DNA of 64,000 nt, from assembly GCF_001423885.1 (NCBI RefSeq), contig NZ_LMPP01000001.1:1093543-1157542 (forward strand). The letters are read 5' to 3'. Positions 41,361 to 49,877 of this stretch are shown here, in pieces. A program made the translations under genes and the position numbers. This DNA is from Rathayibacter sp. Leaf185. GTDB lineage: Bacteria > Actinomycetota > Actinomycetes > Actinomycetales > Microbacteriaceae. The notes below the pieces were generated by a model. That model saw only the letters and a program-made list of their open reading frames with translations, did not search any database and had not been told where the DNA came from. Position 1 is the first letter of the stretch. Each line of letters starts with the position of its first letter.

Positions 41361-41729
41361 ATGGAGATGGTCACGGGTATCGGCGGGTTCTTCTTCGCCG
41401 CGCAGGATCCGCAGGCGCTCGCGCGCTGGTACTCGCAGCACCTCGGCATCGACGAGGTACCGACCGAGTACGGCGCCCCCTCGTGGCGGCAGGAGGCCGG
41501 GACGACGGTGCTCGCGCCGATGGCAGCGGGGTCGCCGCACCTGGGCTCGACCGGCTGGGCCGTGAACTTCCGCGTCCGCTCGCTCGACGCGATGGTCGCG
41601 CAGCTGCAGGAGGCGAGCATCGCGGTCGAGGTCGACCCCGAGCAGTACCCGAACGGCCGGTTCGCCGACCTGCGCGACCCGGAGGGCAACCGCGTCCAGC
41701 TGTGGGAGCCGGCGGGCGACGACGCCTGA
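41361..41729 (+). CDS. VOC/glyoxalase family protein
   Basis: 122 residues, one VOC module pair: GIGGFFFAAQDPQALARWYS at the start and FADLRDPEGNRVQLWEP at the end, the usual betaalphabetabetabeta repeat borders. His and Glu ligand positions are only partly conserved (no N-terminal metal His is obvious), so it may bind a ligand rather than catalyse. Single gene upstream of the second DUF222-HNH gene. Confidence 0.85.
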   Translation: MEMVTGIGGFFFAAQDPQALARWYSQHLGIDEVPTEYGAPSWRQEAGTTVLAPMAAGSPHLGSTGWAVNFRVRSLDAMVAQLQEASIAVEVDPEQYPNGRFADLRDPEGNRVQLWEPAGDDA

Positions 41730-41775
41730 CGGACGCCCGTTCCCGGGCGGGAGGCGCACCTCCTGCCAGGACGGT

Positions 41776-41864
41776 GTTCCTCCACAGGCGGGATCACGCG
41801 GTCACTTGTCCCGTTCGAGCGCCCTGGCCGGTGGGATGTCGGTGGTCGCTGATTCAATATCGGT
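41776..41864 (+). promoter_or_regulatory. Conserved upstream block of DUF222-HNH copy 2
   Basis: Contains GTTCCTCCACAG (41776-41787), identical to the 12-mer upstream of copy 1 and at the same distance from ATG (89 vs 88 nt). TCCCGTTC, GCGC, GGCCGG and GGTATGG blocks are also shared. The strict spacing suggests a functional leader/promoter or the boundary of a duplicated unit. Confidence 0.5.
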
Positions 41865-43211
41865 ATGGAGAGAACGGATGCGGAAACAGCAGCGGTGGTG
41901 ACGCCTGACACGGTCAGGGCGCTCACCGACATCGCCGCGGGCGCAGACGTCACCTCCTCCCTCGCGCAGCTCACCAAGGCGACCGCCGTGTACGCGGCGT
42001 ATCGGGCGGCGCGGCTGATCCCAGAGGCGTTCGTCCGGGGCGGCAGCCTCTCCCGCAGCGACTCCCGGGATCTGTTCGAGCGGTCCATCCGGGCCGAGCT
42101 CGCGGTCTCGATGCGGACCACGGAACGCAGGCTCGCCCGCCTCCTCCAGCACGGCCGGCTGCTGATCGAAGACCTCCCGCGGACCAGGGCGGCGCTCGCG
42201 GACGGCGCGATCCTGTGGGAAGCGAGCCAAGTGGTCTGCGACGCAGCAGCCACGCTCCCCCAGGAGTCGCGCGCCGCTCTCGACGAGCGCGCCGCCGAGC
42301 TCGCCCTCACCGCGACCCCGACGCAACTGCAGCGGGCCGTCGCGCGGATGCGGGACCAGCTGCACGATGAACCCCTCGCCGCACGGCATGTGCGGGCTCG
42401 TGCCGACCGGGGTGTCTGGGTGACTCCGGAGATCGACGGGATGGCCACACTCGGAGCGCTGCTGCCTGCCGCGGCAGCGATGGGCGCGTTGAACCGGATC
42501 GACCGCATCGCGCGGAATCTCCGAGACGGCCGCGACGACGACAGCACTGCGGACAGCGCGGGCGACGAGCGCACGCTCGCTCAGCTGCGCGCCGACGCCC
42601 TCGTCGACCTGCTCTGCGACGGTGACATCGCCGGCACCACTCCGGTCGGCGACGGCCCGACAGCACCTCCGACTTTCGTCCCGGGAGCGCGCGCCGAGGT
42701 GCGACTGACACTCGCGGCGAGCACCGCCACCGGAGCCGATGATGCCCCCGCCGCCCTCGACGGGTACGTGCTGATCCCCGCGGGCACCGCGAGAGAACTC
42801 GTCGGAGTCGGAGCCTCCTTCACGCGAATCCTGACCGACCCGGAGACAGGAGCGGTCGCCTCCGTGGGCCTCACCCACCGCGTACCTCGGCCGCGGATGC
42901 GCCTCCATCTGCAGCTGCGCGATCAGACCTGCCGATTCCCGGGCTGCACCCGACCGGCCTCCACCGGCGAAGCCGATCACACGATCGAGTGGCGCAACGG
43001 AGGCGAGACCTCCCTCGACAACCTCGCGTCGCTGTGCACCGGACACCACCACGTCCGCCACGGCGACCGCTGGACCTATGTCCTCCACCCCGACGGCACC
43101 GCTGACTGGTCCACCCCCACGGGACGCCTCCTCACCACCCGACCACCCGGCCTTCCCGGGCGACCACCCGATCCACGACCGCGTTCCGAGAACGGACCAC
43201 CACCCTTCTGA
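41865..43211 (+). CDS. DUF222 / HNH endonuclease domain protein, copy 2
   Basis: 448 residues, same architecture as the gene at 687: DUF222 (about 25-325) with RGGSLSRSDSRDLFERSIRA, DERAAELALTATPTQLQRAV and RGVWVTPEIDGMATL, then HNH (about 345-400) with CRFPGC, EADHTIEW and GHHHVRH. C-terminal halves of the two proteins are nearly identical, even at DNA level, while the N-terminal 60 residues differ. No inverted repeats, transposase or target duplication were seen around it. Biochemical role unknown. Confidence 0.9.
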   Translation: MERTDAETAAVVTPDTVRALTDIAAGADVTSSLAQLTKATAVYAAYRAARLIPEAFVRGGSLSRSDSRDLFERSIRAELAVSMRTTERRLARLLQHGRLLIEDLPRTRAALADGAILWEASQVVCDAAATLPQESRAALDERAAELALTATPTQLQRAVARMRDQLHDEPLAARHVRARADRGVWVTPEIDGMATLGALLPAAAAMGALNRIDRIARNLRDGRDDDSTADSAGDERTLAQLRADALVDLLCDGDIAGTTPVGDGPTAPPTFVPGARAEVRLTLAASTATGADDAPAALDGYVLIPAGTARELVGVGASFTRILTDPETGAVASVGLTHRVPRPRMRLHLQLRDQTCRFPGCTRPASTGEADHTIEWRNGGETSLDNLASLCTGHHHVRHGDRWTYVLHPDGTADWSTPTGRLLTTRPPGLPGRPPDPRPRSENGPPPF

Positions 43212-43291
43212 TGGGTCGGGGGCAGCCCGGCGGTGCTGGGGGACGGCATGCCCTGCACGCGACATCGCATCCGCGAGCGGCAACCCCTTGA

Positions 43292-43324
43292 CCGCGGAGG
43301 ATCTTCTCAGGTGCATCTCCGCGG
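43292..43324 (+). terminator. Hairpin between DUF222-HNH and M23 genes
   Basis: CCGCGGAG (43292-43299) pairs perfectly with CTCCGCGG (43317-43324) around a 17-nt loop. It lies 80 nt after the HNH gene stop and shortly before TAGCTT (43333-43338), a possible -10 box of the peptidase gene. It may terminate the former or regulate the latter. TTGACC overlaps its left arm. Confidence 0.45.
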
Positions 43325-43439
43325 ATCGCGGGTAGCTTGGAGGGTCGAGTCCGCCCGAGCGACGAGACCCCCTGCCCCACTGCCCCATCCCGCCACCTGC
43401 CCCCACGGGCGGCGGGCGATCCGGAGAACGCCTCACCCT

Positions 43440-44267
43440 ATGCACCATGCTGTTCGCGCTTCGACTCCCGCCCCCGAGGGAGTCGAGCAGACCGCTCTTC
43501 CGACCCGTCGCTCCCTCCGTGCCCAGCGCACCGCGGAGAGCACTGCGGCCCGGCGACCGTCGAGGCCCCGAGCCTCCGCCCTGGCCGCCATGACCTTCGT
43601 GGTCGGGATCGCAGTCACCTCGACGATGCCGGCCTTCGCAGTCGGCGGCACCGCCGACTCCGCCGTGGCCCGCGACACCGAGACGGCCGTCGCCGCCGCC
43701 CGCCCGCAGAGCTTCGTCGCTGCGGGAGTCGTGCAGCAGAGCGTCACCCGCGACGCCTTCGCCGCGGAGGCGAAGCCCGAGGTGCTCGTGCCCACCGCCT
43801 CCCTCGACGCGATCACCGCGACCGCCGGCGAGTCGACCGATGCGGCCGCCGGAGTCTCGGGCACGTGGGTCCTCCCCATCTCGGGACACATCAGCAGCGG
43901 CTACGGCCCGCGTCCCGACGCCCCCGTCGCCGGCGTGAACCTCTTCCACAAGGGCACCGACCTCGCCGGCGCCTGCGGCACCCCCGTCCTCGCCGCGGCG
44001 AGCGGAACGGTCGAGGAGTCGATGTACTCCGGCAGCTACGGCAACTGGATCCTGCTGGACAACGGCGGCGGCATCGAGACCGGCTACGCGCACAACACCG
44101 ATCTGCTCGTCGATGTCGGCGACTACGTCACCGCCGGTCAGCAGATCGCGACCCGCGGCTCGACCGGCGCCTCGACGGGCTGCCACCTGCACTTCGAGAC
44201 CCGCGTCGACGGCGAGGCGGTCGACGCTGTGCCGTTCATGGAGGCGCTCGGGGTGCCGCTGGGCTGA
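43440..44267 (+). CDS. Secreted M23 peptidase (LytM type)
   Basis: 275 residues. N-terminal basic region and a hydrophobic signal (ALAAMTFVVGIAVTSTMPAF) followed by AVGG, then an Ala-rich linker and a LytM domain: GHISSGYGPR, zinc ligands His170 and Asp174 in FHKGTDLAG, and His249/His251 in CHLHF. It should hydrolyse peptidoglycan cross-bridges outside the cell. ATG 43440 is used; an earlier in-frame start encodes a low-complexity stretch. Leader of about 100 nt. I looked for a c-di-AMP riboswitch, common upstream of such peptidases, and did not recognise one. Confidence 0.87.
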   Translation: MHHAVRASTPAPEGVEQTALPTRRSLRAQRTAESTAARRPSRPRASALAAMTFVVGIAVTSTMPAFAVGGTADSAVARDTETAVAAARPQSFVAAGVVQQSVTRDAFAAEAKPEVLVPTASLDAITATAGESTDAAAGVSGTWVLPISGHISSGYGPRPDAPVAGVNLFHKGTDLAGACGTPVLAAASGTVEESMYSGSYGNWILLDNGGGIETGYAHNTDLLVDVGDYVTAGQQIATRGSTGASTGCHLHFETRVDGEAVDAVPFMEALGVPLG

Positions 44268-44274
44268 CGCCTGC

Positions 44275-44823
44275 TCAGCCCGCGGGTACCGTCAGCGGGC
44301 CCGTCGAGATCGCGCCCGACCAGTGCGCGTCGGCGGGCTCGGTCGTCACCGTGACGAGTGCGTCCTGATCGACGGCGATCTGCATCGAGCCTGTGTTGCC
44401 CCCTCCGTTGCTGGTCGTGCGGGTGGTGGCCGGGTCGTAGATGCAGGAGGATCCCGTGGTCATCAGACCGTCGATCGCGACGGTGACCGTGGCGTCGGCG
44501 GTGTCGCAGACGACGGACACGGTCACGTGCAGCGGCTCGCCGACGAGCCGGACCGTCTGCGGCTCGACCGGGCCCACCTCGTCGACCCACTCGACGACGG
44601 CGGTCGCGTCATCGGGCAGGTCGACCGGGCCGATCGGCCTCTCCGTCGCCGTCGCCGTCGCCGTCGCAACCGGGGTCGCCTCGGCCTCGTCCGATGCCGG
44701 TGCCGTGCAGGCGCTCAGCACGAGGCCGGTCAGAACAGCCACGACCGCCGCCGCCATCGGCCTTGCCTCCGACCGCCGTCCCTGAGCCCGTCCGCTCGGT
44801 GCCCTCACGATTCTCGGTGCCAT
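44275..44823 (-). CDS. Hypothetical lipoprotein
   Basis: 182 residues with basic N-region, hydrophobic core and lipobox VLSAC (Cys about 39), then an Ala-Thr-rich linker and a beta-rich domain with cysteines in SVVCDTAD and GSSCIYDP that probably form a disulphide. No family recognised. ATG 44823 has GGGGGAG upstream; a GTG one codon earlier is possible. It ends 7 bp from the stop of the convergent M23 peptidase gene. Confidence 0.75.
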   Translation of the reverse strand: MAPRIVRAPSGRAQGRRSEARPMAAAVVAVLTGLVLSACTAPASDEAEATPVATATATATERPIGPVDLPDDATAVVEWVDEVGPVEPQTVRLVGEPLHVTVSVVCDTADATVTVAIDGLMTTGSSCIYDPATTRTTSNGGGNTGSMQIAVDQDALVTVTTEPADAHWSGAISTGPLTVPAG

Positions 44824-44968
44824 CACGGCTCCCCCTGCCTGTGTCGGTCCCTCCGGTCTACCCGACAGCTGCGGCGCATGGGAGGCACTCTGCGGCGGTT
44901 GCCAGGGTCACCGGCCGCCTGACCGCGCACTCAGAATCCCGAGTAACGCTAGGTATACGGTAGAGCAA

Positions 44969-44988
44969 GTCCATGCGACCGCATGGAC
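44969..44988. promoter_or_regulatory. Candidate operator upstream of the SDR-ligase operon
   Basis: GTCCATGC-GACC-GCATGGAC, a perfect 8-bp inverted repeat, 8 nt after TACGGT (44956-44961), a TANNNT box in a rare AT-rich patch. It thus covers the expected transcription start. A TetR/GntR-type repressor encoded elsewhere is the natural guess. Confidence 0.5.
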
Positions 44989-45045
44989 GCGGACTCGCCG
45001 AGCACACGGCCCCCGAGCCCTTCCGTCACGAGCAGGAGGTTCACC

Positions 45046-45840
45046 ATGAGCACCAGCACCCGAATGAACAGTCGCTTCGGCGACCGCGTCGTCCTCATCA
45101 CCGGAGGCGGCTCCGGCCTCGGCCGCGCCAGCGCCGTCCGTCTCGCCGAGGAGGGCGCGAAGCTCGCCCTCGTCGACGTCTCGGAGCAGGGCCTCGCCGC
45201 GACCGTCGAGGCGCTCCCCGAGGGCACCGACGTGCTCACCGTCATCGCCGACGTGTCGAAGGAGGCCGACGTCGACGCCTATGTCGCGCAGACCCTCGAG
45301 CGCTTCGGCCGCATCGACGGCTTCTTCAACAACGCGGGCATCGAGGGCCGCCAGAACCTCACCGAGGACTTCACTGCGGAGGAGTTCGACAAGGTCGTCG
45401 CGATCAACCTGCGCGGGGTGTTCCTGGGCCTCGAGAAGGTGCTGAAGGTCATGCGCGAGCAGGGCTCCGGCATGGTCGTCAACACCGCGAGCGTCGGAGG
45501 CATCACCGGCATCGGCAACCAGTCGGGCTACGCGGCCGCGAAGCACGGCGTCGTCGGCCTGACCCGCAACTCCGGCATCGAGTACGGCCAGTACGGCATC
45601 CGCATCAACGCGATCGCACCCGGCGCCATCTGGACCCCGATGGTCGAGAACTCGATGAAGCAGCTCGACGCCGAGAACCCGCGCAGGGCCGCCGAGGAGT
45701 TCATCCAGATCAACCCGACCAAGCGCTACGGAGAGGCGGCCGAGATCGCCTCCGTCGTCGCGTTCCTGCTCTCGGACGACGCCGCCTACGTGAACGCGGT
45801 CGTCCTCCCGATCGACGGCGGCCAGTCGATCAAGTACTGA
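45046..45840 (+). CDS. SDR family oxidoreductase
   Basis: 264 residues, classical SDR: cofactor motif TGGGSGLGRA, structural NNAG, catalytic Ser-Tyr-Lys in TASVGGITGIGNQSGYAAAK (Tyr-x3-Lys), then APGAIWTP and a C-terminal PIDGGQSIKY. ATG 45046 has AGGAGG at ideal distance and is preferred to an in-frame ATG at 44983 that falls inside the operator palindrome. Oxidises or reduces a hydroxyl/keto group with NAD(P); substrate unknown. Likely co-transcribed with the acyl-CoA ligase 24 nt downstream, suggesting an acyl-chain substrate. Confidence 0.9.
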   Translation: MSTSTRMNSRFGDRVVLITGGGSGLGRASAVRLAEEGAKLALVDVSEQGLAATVEALPEGTDVLTVIADVSKEADVDAYVAQTLERFGRIDGFFNNAGIEGRQNLTEDFTAEEFDKVVAINLRGVFLGLEKVLKVMREQGSGMVVNTASVGGITGIGNQSGYAAAKHGVVGLTRNSGIEYGQYGIRINAIAPGAIWTPMVENSMKQLDAENPRRAAEEFIQINPTKRYGEAAEIASVVAFLLSDDAAYVNAVVLPIDGGQSIKY

Positions 45841-45843
45841 GGG

Positions 45844-45858
45844 TCCCGCGGCGCGGGA
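45844..45858 (+). promoter_or_regulatory. Hairpin covering the ligase ribosome site
   Basis: TCCCGCG-G-CGCGGGA, a perfect 7-bp stem with one-base loop immediately after the SDR stop. Its right arm contains part of the GGGAGG ribosome site of the acyl-CoA ligase, so it could reduce translation of the second gene. Confidence 0.35.
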
Positions 45859-45864
45859 GGGAGA

Positions 45865-47571
45865 ATGGGAGGCATGAACCCCACCGGCAGCTTCCGCGCC
45901 GCCCGCGACACCCTGCTCGAGCACCGCACCGACGCGGCCGCCGCCACTGCCGCCTTCGAGTGGCCCGACGTCGGCCCGCACTTCAACTGGGCCGTCGACT
46001 GGTTCGACGAGATCGCCATCGGCAACGAGAAGACCGCGCTCTGGATCGTCGAGGAGGACGGCTCGGAGCAGAAGGTCTCGTTCGACCGGATGCGCTGGCG
46101 CTCCGACGAGGTCGCCGCCTGGCTGCACTCGGTCGGCGTCGAGCAGGGCGATCACGTGCTGCTCATGCTCGGCAACCGGCTCGAGCTGTGGGAGGCGATG
46201 CTCGCGATCATGAAGCTCGGCGCGGTCATCCTGCCCACCACCACCCTGCTCTCACCCGCCGACCTGGCCGACCGCCTCGAGCGCGGCGAGGTCGCGCACG
46301 TGATCGTGGACGCCTCCGAGACCGCGAAGTTCGACGGACTGCCGGGCGACTTCGGCCGCATCGCCGTCGGCGGCCCGGTCGAGGGCTGGCTCGACTTCGC
46401 CGACTCGGTCGACGCCGTCGGGATCAGCCCGACCGTCGTCGTCGACACCGACGACCCCTGCCTCGTCTACTTCACGTCGGGCACGACGTCGAAGCCCAAG
46501 ATGGTCGTGCACACCCAGGAGTCGTACCCGGTCGGCCACCTCAGCACCATGTACTGGCTCGGCGTCCGCCCCGACGACGTGCACATGGCGATCAGCTCGC
46601 CCGGCTGGGGCAAGCACGCCTGGAGCTGCTTCTTCGCGCCGTGGAACGCCGAGGCGACGGTCTTCGTCTACGACTACAGCCGCTTCGCTCCCGCGGCGCT
46701 CCGCCACCAGCTCGACCGTGCCGGCGTGACCACGTTCTGCGCGCCGCCGACGGTCTGGCGGATGCTGATCCAGTCGGAGCTCGGCGCGAAGCCGCGAGCC
46801 CTCACCGAGATCCTCTCGGCGGGCGAGCCGCTCAACCCCGAGGTGATCGCCACGATCGAGCGGGAGTGGAGTCTCACCATCCGCGACGGCTACGGCCAGA
46901 CCGAGACCACGGCGATCATCGCCAACCCTCCCGGCGCCGAGATCGTGCCCGGAGCGATGGGCCGGCCGCTCCCCGGCGTCGCGATCGCGCTGATCGACCC
47001 GGTCACCGGCGAGTCCGCCTCGACCGGCGAGATCTGCCTCGACCTGTCCGTCGAGCCCGTGAACCTGATGTCGGGCTACCTCGGCGACGACGAGCGCACC
47101 GACCGCGCCCGCGCCGACGGATACTTCCACACCGGAGACGTCGCCGTGCGCGGAGTCGACGGCACGATCACCTTCATCGGCCGCACCGACGACATCTTCA
47201 AGTCGTCCGACTTCAAGATCTCGCCGTTCGAGGTCGAGAGCGTGCTGCTGCAGCACCCCGCCGTCGCCGAGTCGGCAGTCGTGCCGGCGCCCGACGCGAC
47301 CCGGCACAGCATCGTCAAGGCCTACATCGAGCTAGCGGAGGGGTGGGAGCCGTCCGAGGAGACCGCGGCCTCGATCTTCGCCCACACCCGGGTCCAGCTG
47401 TCGGCGTTCGAGCGGGTGCGCCGCCTCGAGTTCCACCCGCTGCCCAAGACGATCTCGGGCAAGATCCGCCGCGTCGAGCTGCGCGAGCGCGAGGAGGCGG
47501 CGTTCGGCCGTGGCGAGGACATCGCGACGGAGTGGCGGAGCGACCGCATCGAGACGGGCGGGCAGGCGTGA
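45865..47571 (+). CDS. AMP-binding acyl-CoA synthetase
   Basis: 568 residues of the ANL superfamily: P-loop YFTSGTTSKPKMVVHT, GYGQTETT (A5 motif), YFHTGDVAVRG, the hinge GRTDDIFKSSDFKISPFEVE and the catalytic Lys motif PKTISGKIRRVEL. The 'FKSSDFKISPFE' form matches medium-chain acyl/acetoacyl-type synthetases (MACS-like). It activates a carboxylate with ATP and CoA. It follows an SDR gene under the same promoter and is translationally coupled (GTGA) to a tiny membrane protein. The start is ATG 45865; ATG 45874 is possible. Confidence 0.9.
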   Translation: MGGMNPTGSFRAARDTLLEHRTDAAAATAAFEWPDVGPHFNWAVDWFDEIAIGNEKTALWIVEEDGSEQKVSFDRMRWRSDEVAAWLHSVGVEQGDHVLLMLGNRLELWEAMLAIMKLGAVILPTTTLLSPADLADRLERGEVAHVIVDASETAKFDGLPGDFGRIAVGGPVEGWLDFADSVDAVGISPTVVVDTDDPCLVYFTSGTTSKPKMVVHTQESYPVGHLSTMYWLGVRPDDVHMAISSPGWGKHAWSCFFAPWNAEATVFVYDYSRFAPAALRHQLDRAGVTTFCAPPTVWRMLIQSELGAKPRALTEILSAGEPLNPEVIATIEREWSLTIRDGYGQTETTAIIANPPGAEIVPGAMGRPLPGVAIALIDPVTGESASTGEICLDLSVEPVNLMSGYLGDDERTDRARADGYFHTGDVAVRGVDGTITFIGRTDDIFKSSDFKISPFEVESVLLQHPAVAESAVVPAPDATRHSIVKAYIELAEGWEPSEETAASIFAHTRVQLSAFERVRRLEFHPLPKTISGKIRRVELREREEAAFGRGEDIATEWRSDRIETGGQA

Positions 47572-47759
47572 GGAGCAGCGCGCTCGGCATCGGCCTGTCG
47601 GTCGCGTTCGCGGTGCTCGCGATCTCGCTGAATCTGCTCCTCGACCGCGTGCTCGGGGTGCCGCTCCTGCCGCGCTGGGGCATCGTGCTCGTGGTGGTGA
47701 CGCTCGCGAGCGTGGCCGTCGCCCGCCACCTCCGGCGCCGGGCTCAGCTGGAGGAGTAG
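47568..47759 (+). CDS. Small two-helix membrane protein (63 aa)
   Basis: GTG start inside the ligase stop (GTGA). Two hydrophobic helices (ALGIGLSVAFAVLAISLNLL and WGIVLVVVTLASVAVARH) separated by LDRVLGVPLLPR, then a basic, Arg-rich tail. No family recognised. Co-translated with the acyl-CoA synthetase, so a role in membrane-linked substrate handling is conceivable. Convergent with the next gene after 9 bp. Confidence 0.65.
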   Translation: MRSSALGIGLSVAFAVLAISLNLLLDRVLGVPLLPRWGIVLVVVTLASVAVARHLRRRAQLEE

Positions 47760-47768
47760 GCCGCCGGG

Positions 47769-48368
47769 TCAGCGCCGCACCGCGAGGAGCTCGCCGTGGT
47801 CGCGCGCGCCCGGGGCGGTCCGGCGCGAGCGGTGCACGACGTCGAGGCCCGCCCTCTCGACAGCCGCCTGCAGGTCGTCGAGCGGGTGGAACCAGGCGGT
47901 GGTGACCGCGTGGTCGAAGGCCTCGACCCGCGGCCCCTCGAAGAAGCCGATCAGGAGGCGCCCGCCCGGAGCGAGGCACCGGCCGAACTCCGCCACGGCC
48001 CCGGGCAGATCCTGCGGGGGCAGGTGGATGAGCGAGTACCAGGCGAGGATGCCGCCGAGCGATCCGTGCGCGACGCCGGGATCCCGGAGCGACCCGCAGC
48101 GGAACGGCACCTCGGGGAACCGACTCCGCGCGAGAGCGAGGAACTCCGGGACGAGATCGAGGCCGACCACGTCGAGGCCGAGCCCGTGCACGAACGCGGT
48201 CCAGTGGCCGGGTCCGCAGCCCGCGTCGAGCACCGGGCCCTCGAGCGAGGCGGCCCAGGAGGCGATCAGCGCGCGGTCCCGCTCGTCGGAGTCCTCGACC
48301 GAGCCGAGCAGCGCCGCATACTCGCTCGCCCGCGCGCCGTACGCCTCCGCCACCACCTCATCGGTCAT
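47769..48368 (-). CDS. SAM-dependent methyltransferase (class I)
   Basis: 199 residues. Rossmann motif I VLDAGCGPGHWTAF, acidic motif II VVGLDLVPEFLALA, motif III in GRCLAPGGRLLIGFFEG. An N-terminal helix (AEAYGARASEYAALLGSVED) is typical of small-molecule methyltransferases. Cytoplasmic. It follows an AraC-type regulator gene by 31 nt on the same strand, so they may be co-transcribed. The methyl acceptor is unknown. Confidence 0.87.
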   Translation of the reverse strand: MTDEVVAEAYGARASEYAALLGSVEDSDERDRALIASWAASLEGPVLDAGCGPGHWTAFVHGLGLDVVGLDLVPEFLALARSRFPEVPFRCGSLRDPGVAHGSLGGILAWYSLIHLPPQDLPGAVAEFGRCLAPGGRLLIGFFEGPRVEAFDHAVTTAWFHPLDDLQAAVERAGLDVVHRSRRTAPGARDHGELLAVRR

Positions 48369-48399
48369 GACGTCGAGCGTACGAGCGCGCAGCCGGCCC

Positions 48400-48843
48400 C
48401 TATGCCGCGGCGCGCGCGACGCCGACGCGCCCTGCGAGCAGCACCTCGAAGCCGGACCGGTGGCGGTAGCGGAGGAAGGCGCGGTTCATCTCGTCGGTCG
48501 AGTGGAAGCCGGCGGCGTCGGCCGTGCGCGCCAGCACGACCACCGTTGCGAGCGTCACCGGCTGCTCGCGGAACAGGCGCTCCGCCACCTCGACGCGGAC
48601 GCGGGAGACGGAGGCGCGGACGGTGCTGTGGCGGTGCAGCCAGTGGTTCACGCGCACTCGGATCGGTGGGACGCCGATCGCGCGGCCGATCGCCCGGGCG
48701 TCGAGCCCGGGGAGGGCGTGCAGCTGCACGAGGGACCGGTCGATGCGCTCGTCGAGATCGCCCCGATCGTGGGGCCCGCAGGATCGAGTCATCAGTGCGG
48801 CGCCCGCCGCAGGGGCAGCTCCGGGCACAGGGGTCCTTGTCAT
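48400..48843 (-). CDS. AraC-type HTH protein
   Basis: 147 residues. Only the DNA-binding part of an AraC protein is recognisable: two HTH motifs at about 55-140, with VSRVRVEVAERLFREQPVTL and RTADAAGFHSTDEMNRAFLR, and the terminal RYRHRSGF. There is no ligand domain; the N-terminal 50 residues are low-complexity. It could be a stand-alone SoxS/MarA-like regulator or the remnant of a larger protein. An internal ATG (48792) is an alternative start. Same strand as the methyltransferase. Confidence 0.65.
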   Translation of the reverse strand: MTRTPVPGAAPAAGAALMTRSCGPHDRGDLDERIDRSLVQLHALPGLDARAIGRAIGVPPIRVRVNHWLHRHSTVRASVSRVRVEVAERLFREQPVTLATVVVLARTADAAGFHSTDEMNRAFLRYRHRSGFEVLLAGRVGVARAAA

Positions 48844-49190
48844 CGTGTCGCTCGCCTTCGAGTCCAGCGGTCACCGCCGGTCGGGGTGGCGCGACGGTGT
48901 CGATCTCAGAGCACCGCTCGCCGCCGCGCGAGCACGAAGCAGAACAGGGCACTGTCGCTTCGGGTACGGCAGCGCCCACGGTGAACTGAGATTCACTCAT
49001 TTTCGCCTTCTGCCTGCGCGGCGGGCACCGGTGGCACGGGATCCCCCTGCCACTGGCGCGCAACGACCGCTGCGCGCCTTCCCGTCCGGCCTTCGCGCCG
49101 GGCCGCCCCACCGGCCCTCCCCGCCGCGATCATCGACGTGGCGAGCCCGTCCCGAGGCGGAGCGCCGATGTCGACGAGAGGAGCTCGGCC
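48844..49190. other. Intergenic region with a small palindrome
   Basis: No gene supported. TGAG-ATTCA-CTCA (around 48986-48998) is a small inverted repeat in an AT-rich patch. On the minus strand an ATG at 49018 behind AGAAGGC opens a frame (MSESQFTVG) whose codon use is not gene-like and which runs antisense-like through the AraC gene in another frame. Confidence 0.3.
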
Positions 49191-49715
49191 GTGCCACCTG
49201 CCGCACCGGAGACGCTGATCCCCGTCACCGCCCTCGTCTTCCCCCTGACGGTCGGCCTCGCCCTCCTCGTCGGCGGCATCGCGGCACTGCGATCGCCCGC
49301 GCGAGGGGGCGGCCCCCTTCCCCCCTCGCTGCGGATCGCGACGGGTGCCGCACTGCTGCTGGCGGGCGGAGCCGCCTTCACCGTCGCCGCACTCGGCGCC
49401 GTCGCCCTCTGCACCACCGCCCTCGTCGTCGCGTTCAGCACCTACGGGCGCACCCGCGCACCATCGGCGGGAGCCGCCCGGCTCGCGGGCGCCGCCGCCC
49501 TCCTCACCTTCGCCACCGTCACCGCACTGGAGGGGCTCCTGGGATTCGGCGGTGTCGCCGCTCACCTGTCGCGTTTCGATCTCCGCGACCTGAGCTGGGC
49601 CGCCGCCCTCCTCGGAGTGCTGGCGGTCAGCAGCCTCCTGCAGCTCGGAGCGACCCGCTCGCGGTCAGTCGTGGCGGTCGATCCGACCGACGGCGAGGTC
49701 GGTCGCCTCTTCTGA
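49191..49715 (+). CDS. Hypothetical membrane protein
   Basis: 174 residues with about five hydrophobic segments (ALVFPLTVGLALLVGGIAAL, RIATGAALLLAGGAAFTVAA, LGAVALCTTALVVAF, LAGAAALLTFATVTALEGLL, SWAAALLGVLAVSSLLQLG) and a short hydrophilic tail DPTDGEVGRLF. GTG start after GAGGAGCTCGGCC. No family recognised. Lies alone, upstream of an AraC-like regulator. Confidence 0.65.
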   Translation: MPPAAPETLIPVTALVFPLTVGLALLVGGIAALRSPARGGGPLPPSLRIATGAALLLAGGAAFTVAALGAVALCTTALVVAFSTYGRTRAPSAGAARLAGAAALLTFATVTALEGLLGFGGVAAHLSRFDLRDLSWAAALLGVLAVSSLLQLGATRSRSVVAVDPTDGEVGRLF

Positions 49716-49877
49716 TCGGCGCCGACGCCTTCTGATCGCCTCCCACAGGGCCGTCGAGGTGATTTCTGCGCCCAATTAGGGTGAAAACATCCCTCAGAAC
49801 CCGAGAATCCGTCACTCTTGGGCTGTCGCGCCTCCCGAAGGGCGCGTCGTGGGCATCGAGGGGATGTGGAGAACGTG

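Noticed and set aside
43225-43439. c-di-AMP (ydaO-type) riboswitch upstream of the M23 peptidase
   Set aside because: The expected conserved blocks were not recognised; only one simple hairpin is visible in a leader of about 100 nt.
48844-49018. MSESQFTVG frame as a possible N-terminus for the AraC-type gene
   Set aside because: Many codons end in A or T, unlike real genes here, and it enters the AraC region in the wrong frame. It could be an old frameshifted start, but nothing supports it.
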